This document shows, in pieces, positions 49,042 to 59,819 of a DNA stretch of 64,000 nt. A program made the translations under genes and the position numbers. The notes under the pieces were generated by a model. That model saw nothing but the letters and a program-made list of their open reading frames with translations, ran no database searches and was not told the DNA's origin. The number at the start of each line of letters is the position of its first letter. The stretch's first letter is position 1. This DNA comes from Paramecium tetraurelia (lineage: Eukaryota; Ciliophora; Oligohymenophorea; Peniculida; Parameciidae): NCBI RefSeq assembly GCF_000165425.1, contig NW_001798955.1, forward strand, positions 620,001 through 684,000. The letters are read 5' to 3'.

Positions 49042-49981
49042 ATGGAAGAATCAGAATATCCACAATTATTATTTGAAAAGCATGATCAAAATAAATTCAA
49101 TAAATATGAGGAAATTCAAAATCATTAAGGTTTTAGACTTCCTGATGAATAGACTAACACTATTTATTTATTGGATTAAGATGGAGGGTAATTAGACTTT
49201 TTAACTTAGTTGGTGCGATCTAGATGGTTGTTACTATGATTCTTAAGGCTAACCAAGTGGTTGGATTGCATTGTCTAAAGATGGAAAAAAATATATGAAA
49301 TTTAATATGAATTCTGATTTGCTTATAGAATCGTCTAATATTTATTATTCTAATCATACATTTGATGCTGCACACTCAGAATAATATTAACAACTATATC
49401 AGAGCAACAATAAAAAATAATTAAAAGAAAATTAATAACCAGAAGTTTAATGTAGAAAATAATAAGATTAGGAAAATAAAAATCAGTAATAGAATTTAAA
49501 AGGATATAAAGATAAGCAAAAAGTAACAGAAAACTAAAATGATAAAATGGATAATGCTACAGAAAATGTGAAGGAATAATAATAAACTAAAAATTAATTA
49601 TAAGAAAAAGGTGAAAAATTTGAGAATGAAATTCAATAATTTAGAAATAGGGGCAATAAAGAACAAAAAAATATAAAAAACAGCAAAAATAACAAAAATA
49701 ACAAAAATATCAAAAATAACAAAAATAGCAATAGGGATAATTAAAATTCAAAGAATAATGAGACTTAAAAATATTATTCATTAGATATTTAAGAAAATAC
49801 TTTAAGCAATGAAGATTTTGTGAAATAATTAATTGAAGTGTATAAAATTAAAAAAGATTGCATCATAGAATTCAATGAGAAAATCTTAAAATTAGTTTCA
49901 GAAAAGGATGCTGTTAAATTATATAGAGCAAATAAAAAAGAATAAAACGATAAAGTTTAGAAATTTATTGTCTCCATTTGA
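49042..49981 (+). CDS. N/K/Q-rich protein with short globular N-terminus, 305 aa
   Basis: A 22-nt intron near 49188-49210 closes the frame. Residues 1-110 look folded: NTIYLLDQDGG, WCDLDGCYYDSQGQPSGWIA and KDGKKYMKFNMN. The last two resemble a short beta-hairpin module. The rest is low complexity (Gln/Asn/Lys) and includes a KNN-unit repeat near 49680-49735 (NSKNNKNNKNIKNNKNSN). A helical end follows (DFVKQLIEVYKIKKDCIIEF). No known domain. Confidence 0.6.
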
Positions 49982-50250
49982 AAATTAAAAATCTATAACA
50001 AATATTAAATTTAATCGATAACACCATAAGAATATACAACTTTCTATAAATTGTCTTTTATTTTTGTTTATCCATTCTTATAATCTCATTAAAGGTAATT
50101 ACAAAGTTTTTATATGTAAAGTGTCCACCATTAAAATGTGTTATTGAAGCATTATATAACCATCGAATGGGAATTTCATCTTAATGTCAAACTTCATGAT
50201 ACTCTAATAATAATGATGAAATCATAATTAAAAATTAGATTTTGAGTTGG
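49982..50250. other. AT-rich spacer with possible upstream exon
   Basis: This is 269 bp between two co-directional genes. A protein-like run (CVIEALYNHRMGISS) in the frame of the next gene is cut off from it by TGA near 50206. I could not find an intron that joins them. It may be an undetected exon or decayed coding sequence. Confidence 0.35.
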
Positions 50251-50605
50251 ATGAATATTGAAATCCATATAAAGAACAAACGTTTTTTTACAGATGCTAG
50301 CAATAATAATTATTAAGATTATCAAGATAGTGGGATCTAATGTGCAGTAGATATTCTAATAATTGAAAAATCAATTTTGTTTCAAGATATAGAAGTTTTC
50401 TTTAGAAATTCTGAGAAAAATTTGAATTATTTATTCATTAAGAGTATAAATGATTTTATCTACAAAAAGTGATTATAGATTTAAATAATTATTTGTCCAT
50501 TTGGAAAGAAGATTTCGCTAAAGCTGGTTGACAACTTTCCATAATTTGAATGGTTGAGAGTAGACCAAAATTTATGTATTTATAAAATCTGATTAAAATA
50601 TATGA
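50251..50605 (+). CDS. possible small protein, 98 aa
   Basis: The frame starts MNIEIHIKNKRFFTDASNNN. It is closed by two introns, 26 nt (near 50442) and 32 nt (near 50527), and ends EQTKIYVFIKSDQNI. The segments IQCAVDILIIEKSILFQDIE and IIDLNNYLSIWKEDFAKAG look like a real alpha/beta fold. No family is recognised. Because the introns were chosen to keep the frame open and the DNA is AT-rich, confidence is limited. The true start may lie upstream. Confidence 0.4.
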
Positions 50606-50787
50606 TTCAAATATAATCAAAAATTCTTAATAAGGATTCTATTATAAATTTAATGAAATAGTCTAAACAGCCTTAAAATTAAGCTCATGATGATTAATTC
50701 TCCGGATCCAATACTCCAAATGTTCATGGCTTATTTTTACCGTAAACCATGACAATGGGTGTAATATATTGAATAAAATGAAAGTAA

Positions 50788-51992
50788 ATGTCCGAAGACA
50801 GAAAGGGAGAAGATCAAAGATTAAAATTAATAAGAGCTTCGACTGATCCGTATGAGGCATTCAAAGATGATGACTTTTTGTATCCAACTAAAGAAGATGA
50901 GATGTCTCTGTGGCAAAAATATTCAGGAGATTATATTTAAGGAATGCCTGTATTGCCAACAGGAAAATGCAGTTTATTTTGTAACATAGTTTGCTGTTTT
51001 TACTTCCTTATCTTTGGTTTAGTTTTTGTAGGAATAGCAGGCAGTATAACCGAAGTAATAATAATTATATACATGCAGATTAGATTGAATTATGGAAAGG
51101 AATGTGAAGGCAAGTAGCAATGTATTGTTAATTTTGAAATTGAGAAAAACACTTATGGACCATTCTTTATATACTATGAATTAAATGAGTTTTACACAAG
51201 TCACTCTGAGTAATATTAGAAAATTAATAGATAAGTTTTGCGTAATCAATTAGTCCAAAATAAATGAAGGGTTAAGAATTGACAGATGAAGAATATGATG
51301 TATATTGTCCTGACACTTAATCTTTCGAATCTCTCTAGAGACCTGTTGGGTTCAATAAAAGTTATGCTGGTTTTATGGTAGACTTGAATAAGAAAGTCAG
51401 TCCTTGTGGTATAGCAGCTAAATATATTTTTAATGGTATATAAAATAGATTAAACTAGATTCTTTCCTACTCTTCGATGCTAACACTGAAACTGCCACAT
51501 CTTTAGCTCTTAATTCAACAGGGATTGCGTTTTCTGTTGATTTAGATTATAAGTATTCTAGATCTTAGAATTCTTAATTTAGATAATGGTTGGATCTAGA
51601 TGATGGTATGTCATACTTGATATTCTATATAGAAAAAATCATAAATTGGTTTAATATTCAATCCTTACCGCTGGTTAGAAAGCTCTATGCTAGATATGAT
51701 AATGATTTAGCAAAGGGAACCTACAGTATTGTAATTTAAAATAGTAAATATTTTTAATTAAGTTTTAGATTATCCAACCCAGATATTTGGGGGAGAGAAG
51801 TTTATTATCGTTACTACGCTGTCTTCATTTGGTAGTAAGAATTTTTCTTTTGGCTATTTGCTAATTGCAACAGCTGGTGTCTAGTTTATAAGTGCTATAG
51901 TTGTGTATATCAAACACAGAATTGTAGAGAAGAAAGAAAAACATGAACAAAAAATCCATGCTGATTTGAAACTCAAAGAAAAATCAGATTGA
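50788..51992 (+). CDS. CDC50: CDC50/LEM3-family P4-ATPase beta subunit, 365 aa
   Basis: CDC50 proteins bind P4-ATPases and are needed for their exit from the ER and for lipid flipping. The introns (24, a long 35-nt one, 23 and 25 nt) give a closed frame. A cytosolic N-tail leads to TM1 (CNIVCCFYFLIFGLVFVGIA). The ectodomain has paired Cys and the family's motifs: GPFFIYYELNEFYTSH, VSPCGIAAKYIFND, WFNIQSLPLVRKLYARYDND, LAKGTYSIVIQN and YPTQIFGGEKFIIVTT. TM2 is FGYLLIATAGVQFISAIVVY and a short basic tail ends KEKSD. The probable partner is the P4-ATPase encoded 3.6 kb downstream on the same strand. Confidence 0.95.
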
Positions 51993-52178
51993 TATTTTAT
52001 ATAGATATAAAAATTATTATCAAAATGAACTACATTTTCAATATAATTACGGATATTTATCAGTTATCACTATAATAAAATATTTCTTGCTTTATAGAAT
52101 GCTGTAATTAATCTATCGATGAAACCTTGTTTTAATTTATTTTTGTCAAGGAATATATTTATAATTTAATTTTGATAA

Positions 52179-52571
52179 ATGATGAAAACAAGAAAGCTAA
52201 TGAGAATAGTAGAGCAATAAACAACTGAGATGCATGAATAACCCTTCGAAATACATACAAAAAATTACAGTCTCTAGAAATAAAATAGAAAATAAGAAAA
52301 AATAAAATACAATTATCTCCCTAAAGTTGATAATTTTCTAAATAAGGATCCCTTTCTAAATACTTTGAAATTAACAACATTGGATTTGGTACAGAATTTT
52401 GACTATATGGATCCTAATGATGTTACGTTTCAACTCAATGAAATGGCCAAACAAAAATCATTCATACAATAAACCAAACCCTTTAATCGAATACATCAAA
52501 GATCGATGCCTAAACAAAGAAGTAACAACAAATATCTATTTGAACTTTCTAGAACAACTAGAATTAATTGA
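52179..52571 (+). CDS. small basic protein, 130 aa
   Basis: A single frame runs from ATG 52179 (a second ATG follows directly) to TGA 52569. It is basic and Gln/Lys/Asn-rich: MMKTRKLMRIVEQQTTEM, KVDNFLNKDPFLNTLKLTTL, NFDYMDPNDVTFQLNEMAKQ. The tail is Arg/Ser-rich (RIHQRSMPKQRSNNKYLFEL). No membrane segment or known domain. Confidence 0.55.
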
Positions 52572-53663
52572 TTTATATCTTATATTTTAACATTTCTACT
52601 CACAAATAAATCATTCTATAATCATACCAATTGAGGATCAATTTTCAAAATCTTAAATAAGTGCTTAATTATTCTACTTTCTATTGAAAATGGAAATCAC
52701 ATTATTACTTAAATAATAGAATGGCATAATATCCAGTAATATTAGTATATAATAGCACGTGAGATCAATTTTTAAATTTATATAAGACTTCATTTTAAGT
52801 AATTAAAAATAACCATTAAATTAAAAATTCTCAAAAATTCAGTGATTCATTCTCAAAATACAACTAAAATTTTTAAGTTCATAAGAGTTTGATTTAGGAG
52901 ATGTATACATGATTACATTTTAGTTGTTATTCATAATTTGTAAGACATAAAGAGTATAATAATATCAAATATATAATATAAATATATAATTATGAGTTAG
53001 TCATTTCCAGTATATTTTATTAATATCTACCAGTTAACTAATTAAAATTGATTTTAATAATATTTCACAATTAGATGCCTTATTCTACTCCTATTTCTGG
53101 TTCCACAATATTTTTTAATCGTTTTTAAGATAGGCCATGATTTAAAATTATGTCTACCAAGTTTTTTTTAAATCCATTTGAACTTTTCAAATTACTTAAT
53201 TAAAAGTAAAATAACACAAGCTATGGCAAAATTATATGGTTGTTACTTTATTAGTCTGATATTCCATAGTTTCAAAAAGAATATTATATTACCTTAGAAT
53301 GCTTAATATTAATTGAATATTTTGATTCATAAAGATAAAAAATTATTAACCAAACATAAATTTTAAAGTAATAAAAGGTATTGGGCTAATTAATAGTTAA
53401 ATCAGAGAATATATGAATATTTTATTCTACATTTAAAATCGTCATAAATATATCATTTGTTTTAAAAAAGTACTTTTATTTTAATCCATTTCACTACGAA
53501 ATCAATGCAAACAAAGCATAAATACAAATAACAATTATAATAAAATTTAATATGTTATTTTTGTTAATTATGAATATGCATAGACATCCATCATTAATTA
53601 TAAATAAAGAATACTTAACGAAATTCTACTTGAAAGGCATTGCATTAATTAAACTTTTATAAT
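52572..53663. other. AT-rich stretch without a gene
   Basis: This is about 1.1 kb of very AT-rich sequence. Short open frames exist on both strands but none has coding-like composition or a plausible start. No tRNA, repeat array or mobile-element end is visible. Confidence 0.5.
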
Positions 53664-54053
53664 ATGAAAAAAAATTGTAAAACTAGATAATACTCATTTT
53701 AAATTACAATTACTAAAAAAGCCTTTCTAAATTTCAAAAATTAATATTAAGATTAGAAAAGCAAGATTCTGGAATAAAACCAAGGTATCTAATCTAAGCA
53801 TTATCTAGAAGATAACGATTTAACAAAGAGGGACGTAATGGCTATAATTAACCAGCCTGAATAAATGAAGAAAAATACAATTAGCATGTCCAAATTTGAT
53901 AAAAAATTATTAAACTCTCTTAACTAGCTAGAAACCTTTTTAGATCGGTCTGAAAAGGAAGATACTCCTCTCATTCTTGCAAAAAAAGATGAAAATATGT
54001 TTAAATACTTTGTTAATAATGAAGATGATAATGGAACGAGTGTATCAAGTTGA
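53664..54053 (+). CDS. small hydrophilic protein, 129 aa
   Basis: The frame starts MKKNCKTRQYSFQITITKKA and runs to TGA 54051. The second half (KRDVMAIINQPEQMKKNTIS, LLNSLNQLETFLDRSEKE, DTPLILAKKDENMFKYFVNN) looks well folded and acidic. A further open frame without a start (KSAYKKSKAKGTSFFNTNCA) follows at about 54090-54260. It could be a lost 3' exon, but no short intron joins it. No family is recognised. Confidence 0.5.
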
Positions 54054-54515
54054 GAATTATTTTCATATTGATTATTAAATAACTCTATAAATCCGCTTAT
54101 AAGAAGTCCAAAGCAAAAGGAACATCATTCTTTAATACTAATTGCGCTTAAATTGATAAAGTAAAAAAACCCATTATTAATTAGTCAAATAAATTAATTC
54201 TAAATAAGGTTTTTAAAATTATGAGACAAATAGAATATAAAACTAATGAATTCTAAAATTGATAAATTATGATTGTTTTCTATATTTTTTGATTATATTT
54301 GTAAATTTGAGGATGAGTTCTTTTTTTCATAGAATGAGAATTATTTCAAATTTAAATTATAAATTTCTTAGGAACATAATATATATAATTTATGATGATT
54401 AAATATCAATATTGGATTAATAGGTGAGATGAAAATGAGAAGATTCAGATATATAATTGGAAATATGTGTGAATGGACAGATATAAATCAATAATTTAAT
54501 ACAATTATTAATTTA

Positions 54516-55577
54516 ATGTATTTTCCGCCAAAAGTGCATCCATTTGAAGAAAATTATATATAGAAAGTGCTAATGGATGTTGAACGAAGCCCATTATTGT
54601 AATATGAAATGGCTCCAGATCTTTAATTATTGTATTTGGTTGTGACATGATTATCTAGTAAATCTTAAAGTTTATTATGTGATGATGATTAGCAATCCCC
54701 ATTTCAAGCAGCTCGAAATCTGCCACTCTAAAGATTCAATTCTGAAGTGTTCCATGACTTTTCAGGATGTCAATAGCAAATAATAGGAGACAATAATAAA
54801 TTTTTGAAATCAAGAAAATTTAGACCTGACTTATCGAAATTCACAGGAGATTTTGAGGTGATTCATCAGATAGGAAGAGGCTCAAAAGGAGTGGTTTATA
54901 AAGTGTTATCAAAAGTTGATGGGTTGTATTATGCAGCTAAAAAAGTGCCGTTGGAGGATAACATTCAGACTTTGACATTGGATGGGTAGGTGCAATTTAA
55001 TTGTTGTTATCAGCATCAAGGATTCTTGTATATTATAATGGAGCATTGTGAGTATTCTTTAAAATAAAGATTGATGCAAAGAGTTTATGAATCTGAAATC
55101 AGATAGATAATAGTGGATGTATGTGAGGCTCTCTAGAATTTCCCTTAGCCCCATTTGCATATACATGGTGGCAATGTATTGCTGAGTAAATAAATGAAAT
55201 ACAAATTAAGTGATTATGGATATTCAAATAATACAGTTCATTAAGCACCTGAGAAGATAAAGAGCAAATTGTCTGATATTTACTAATTGGGCATTTTGTT
55301 GATGGAATTAATGTTAGAGAAAGAGTTAAGTCATATAAGTGCTTTGGTGTTGTAAAAGTTTGATAACTTATCATATTATTCAGTATCGTTGAAATAGTAA
55401 ATTAAAAAAATGGTGTCGATAATTCCAGATCACAGACCTGATATTTAATAATTAATTAATTTTGCAAAAGTGCATTTAGATTAAGAGTTGACTTTACTCC
55501 AAGAGTAGAATGCTGAATTGCAAAAATAAATAGATGAGATAAAACCGAGAGGCAGGAGAAGAATCCATAGTGAATGA
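54516..55577 (+). CDS. Wee1-like degenerate protein kinase, 344 aa
   Basis: The start MYFPPKVHPFEENYIQKVLM was chosen because upstream in-frame ATGs lie in spacer-like sequence. A 27-nt intron near 54637 closes the frame. The P-loop GRGSKGVVYK and lysine in YYAAKKVPLED are present. The stretch that should form the alpha-C helix and beta-4 is very short (NIQTLTLDGQVQFNCCYQHQ). FLYIIMEHCEYSLKQRL then follows. The catalytic loop reads LHIHGGNVLL instead of HRDxxxxN, while DYG replaces DFG. The C-lobe is complete (APEKIKSKLSDIYQLGILLM, PDHRPDIQQLI), ending in a coiled coil. It is nearest to Wee1/PKR-like kinases and may be inactive. Confidence 0.75.
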
Positions 55578-55631
55578 TTTTAATTAATAGTTATAATCTA
55601 TATTCATAGTTTTTTAAATTATTAAGTTAAA

Positions 55632-58600
55632 ATGTTTAAATCGGATAGATAGAAGTACAATAAGGAAAGAATATTTCCAATAAATGCAACTGGAAAGGTA
55701 GAAAGCGAAGTTTTCCCAACTAATTTCATTAAGACTTCAAAGTATAATATAGTAACATTCTTACCCCTATCTCTGTTGGGTTAATTTCGGAGATATGCGA
55801 ATATCTATTTTCTTTTTATTGCCATAATCCAAAGTTTCCCTATTATATCACCTTTAAATCCGATTTCAGCAATAGCTCCACTCGTATTTGTTTTAGGATT
55901 ATCCATGATAAGAGAAGGTAAATTTCAATGTTATTAAAAAGCTATGGAGGATATAAGCAGACACAAATCTGATAATGAGGTAAATGCGATGGAATGCACC
56001 AAGATTGTGAATAATAAGTAAGTAAAAACAACTTGGGCTGATGTGAGAGTAGGGGATTTGTTGTTTGTGTCTGAAAATGAAATGTTCCCTGCTGATATAA
56101 TAGTATTGACCAGTTATTTTGAGAGTGGGGTTTGTTACATCGAAACTTCATCATTAGATGGTGAGAAGAACCTGAAACCAAAGTCTGCAATCAAAGAAAC
56201 TCAAACCTTATTTCAGTATAAGGAGGTCGATTCAAAAATTTAGATGAGTATGACTGGTAATCAGCAACTCAAAGCTCAGGGCAATCCTCCGACGCCAGCC
56301 TTAGGTGATTTTGAAGGTTCGATTCATTTCCAAAATGGGTCTAAGAAGTATAGAGTCTATAAGTATCAAGAGTTTTGAATGGCAAACAGCTACTATTGAG
56401 AGGAGCATTTCTAAGGAATACAAAATTCATAGTAGGCGTGATAGTCTATACAGGAGAGGACACAAAAATAATGAGAAATGCGGAACCGTCAAGGATAAAA
56501 CAGAGTACTATAGAGGGAGTGATGAACAAGTTGATATTGGGAATATTGGGTGTATAAATCATAGCTTGTGCTTTGTCGGCTGTTTTGTCTTCCTGGTGGT
56601 TGTATAAGTCCTTCAGTAAGCACATCTACATCATCATATCAGAATCAAACTACACTTTGTTATCTGCTATTGCCTTCTTTTCCTTCTTCCTACTTTACAA
56701 CACTATGATACCCATATCTTTAGTGGTATCAATGGAGTTCGTGAAGGTTTTTCAATGTTATTTCATTAACAAAGATTGGGATATGTACTCTTCAAAAAGA
56801 GACAAGTTTGCTAAGGCTCAAACATCAACCATTAATGAGGAACTGGGTTAAGTTGAATATGTCTTCTCTGACAAGACTGGAACATTGACCTGCAATCAAA
56901 TGGAATTCAAATATTGTATAATTGGAGATATTTTGTATGGAAAAAGTGATAAAAGCAAAAATATGACAGAGTCTATTTCAAATAAAAATAATGCGTAACA
57001 AGATCCTGCTCAATTCAAACATTCAGTATTTAATTTTCAAGATCCAATACTTACTGGAATCATTGAAAACAGTCAAGATTGTTAAAGGTATTCTGACTAG
57101 CAAAGGAAATTAATGATCTAATCAACTGATAAGACTACTACACTGGAAATCAAAACATAAAAATAACTGGTTCATGAATATCTCATGTTACTCTCTAGTG
57201 CTCATGAGTGTATAGCATAGAAAGACAAGAATTCTTAAATTGTGTATTAAGGACCTTCTCCAGATGAAATTACATTGGTGGATGCTGCCATGAATTTAGG
57301 GTATAGGTTTGAAGGATAATCTGCAAATGAATAAGAAGTAAGTGATATTATTTGATCTTAGTTTACAATCAAAGGTAAATAAAAAAAAGTAGAACTGCTT
57401 TCTCAATTTGAATTCGATTCCAATAGAAAAAGAATGAGTGTGATCATCAAGGATAATGGAGTTTACAAATTGTACATCAAAGGAGCAGACAGCATCATCA
57501 AAGCTAGACTAAGACCAGACTAACCCTTTTTAGGGTTTATTTAAAATAAGTTGTCAGAATTTAGTACTATTGGATTAAGAACTTTATTGATGGCAATGAA
57601 AATACTATCTGAATAAGAGTACCTTGCCTTTGAGAGACAAAAGGAAGCTCTGGCATCTTCTGAAAATAGAGAATAGGAAAGGGAAGAATTAGCAAATAAC
57701 TTAGAAAAAGATTTGTATCTATTGGGAGCAACTGCAGTTGAGGATAAATTGTAGGATGATGTCCCAGAAACCATCGCAGATTTATTGAAGGCTAATATTA
57801 AGGTTTGGATGCTTACCGGGGATAAATTAGAAACTGCTGAAAATATTGCCAAGAGTTGTCGATTAATTTAACATGATTTCATGGTCATGAAGTATTCAGA
57901 AACTGATCTTAATAAATTAAGAGTTTAATTGTCTGAAAACAAATTGACATATTAAGCTTGCATTAGAGAGAGGAAGAAGAAGTCAGTCCTGGTAGAAGGA
58001 GAAGCTTTGGTCATCTTGACAGCCAATCAATAATTAAAGAGGGAATTCACTAAAATGGCTATGGGTTGTGATAGTGTTGTTTGTTGTAGAGTCACTCCAA
58101 AATAAAAGGCAGAAGTTGTACATTTAGTTAAAAATCTAAACAAAATAACACTAGCTATTGGGGATGGTGCCAATGATGTCAATATGATACAAGAGGCACA
58201 TATAGGAATAGGTTTATATGGCAATGAAGGAATGAGAGCTGTCCAAAGTAGTGATTATGCTTTAGGAGAATTTAGATTCTTGTGGAAACTCTTGTTAATA
58301 CATGGCAATTGGTCATACATCAGAATTTCAGAAATGATTCTCTACTTCTTCTACAAGAACATGATTTTCACTGTTCCTTAGTTTTTGTTCTCTTTTTATA
58401 GTGCCTATAGTGCCTAAACCTATTTTGATGACTGGTATATCACCTTCTATAATTTGTTCTTTACTTCCCTTCCTTTGATTGCCAGAGCCACCTTGGATAG
58501 GAAGTGTCTATTACAAAAATCAATGTAAGAAATCAAGACTACACTGACATTTATAAGAAATCAACTCAATATCTTAAAGGTAAGTTCCCTCTGCTTTATT

Positions 58601-59510
58601 CGGTTGGCCAAAAGTAAACTATATTCACCCTATCCAATTTTATATTCTGGTGGGGCCAAGGATTTATCCATGGAGTATTTGTCTTCTTCATTACATATGC
58701 CTGCTTTGATACAGAATTTGTTAATATCGAAGGATAAAATGCTGGTTTTGCTACCCTTTCGATCACAGCATATACTGCAATCATTTTTGTATTTTTATTT
58801 CACTTATCTCCTAGATTGTTGATATTAAAATTGCACTTTACACTAAATTCTGGACTTGCGTTAATGTGATCACACTTCTCTTATTTTCTGTTGGAATTTA
58901 CATCGCATACTTTTTTGTCTCCAACTACTTTAGAGGAACCTACTCAGAGTTTACGCCTATCTACCTAATTCAATCTCCCACCTTTTATTTGATTATCGCA
59001 CTACTTAACTGCATTGTGTTTATATTTGATTTGGTGATCAATGCAGTACTGCATGAATTTTATTCAACTGAAACTGATAAAATCATCAAATGGAGGAGGG
59101 AGTTCAAGGAAATAGCAAGAGAAGGCAATGTCCTATAGAAGATTGAAATGATGCAATAAGGGAAAAGAGAAAATGGACAGAGAGATTGGGGAGACACCTT
59201 CTATGAGTAAATCCTCGATGAGAGATTGAAATCAGAGAGAGACCAAAATATTTTTGATGAACAATAAGCTATTCTGGATTCCAAAGCCTAGCATTATGCC
59301 ACATCTCCAGTAAATCTTGATAACAGCGACTAAAGCAATAGACAATTTCATCAAAGAACAGAATTACAACAAATACCCCATCCTCTTCAAAATAACAATG
59401 CCAAAATTATCAATTATTAAATGACGAAACAACAATAATAAAATTTTAACAATGTAAATGAAGATAGCAAAATAAATCATCCTCAGCAATAAAAGATGTA
59501 TGTTAGATGA
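55632..59510 (+). CDS. P4-type ATPase (aminophospholipid flippase)
   Basis: This moves phospholipids from the outer to the inner leaflet. The start [18 protein letters not shown] is followed by TM1-2 and P4 landmarks: [33 protein letters not shown], an actuator loop [31 protein letters not shown] (TM4 PISL) and [14 protein letters not shown] with the phosphorylated Asp. The nucleotide-binding domain reads [13 protein letters not shown] and the P-domain reads [19 protein letters not shown] and [22 protein letters not shown]5-10 follow and the tail is Gln/Asn-rich. Several short introns (for example 24 nt near 55919) are needed. The usual DGETNLK is DGEKNLK here. It lies 54 bp after the Wee1-like gene. 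Confidence 0.95.
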
Positions 59511-59819
59511 AAATAAATTGACATTAATTAAATAATCTATAAAGCATTTATTTCTATTATCACTATGAAAAAATTTAAACTATAATAGCAATATAGATAT
59601 TTTTATTAATTTCTAATAAATCTTTTATTGTTCGGTATTATAAAATTGCTAATATTTTAAAATAAATTCAAAAAATATATATTCTAATTAAACTAAATGA
59701 GTTCATAATCCAAAGTATATTTTTTTAAATTGTCTTATTTTTTTCCGATTTAAACATCCTCTCACTCTCTAAATTATTTAAATTCTTCAAATTTTGATTA
59801 TTTTAGATTAATTTTGATA
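59511..59819. other. intergenic spacer
   Basis: This is 309 bp of AT-rich sequence between the P4-ATPase and the cysteine-rich protein gene. Nothing notable was seen. Confidence 0.5.

Noticed and set aside
49680-49740. Tandem repeat array resembling a CRISPR or satellite
   Set aside because: It is a codon-level AAAAAT-AAC repeat encoding Lys-Asn units within a coding frame, without spacers.
56305-56607. Separate plus-strand gene in another frame
   Set aside because: It overlaps the P4-ATPase, whose reading frame is fixed by strong motifs on both sides after a short intron.
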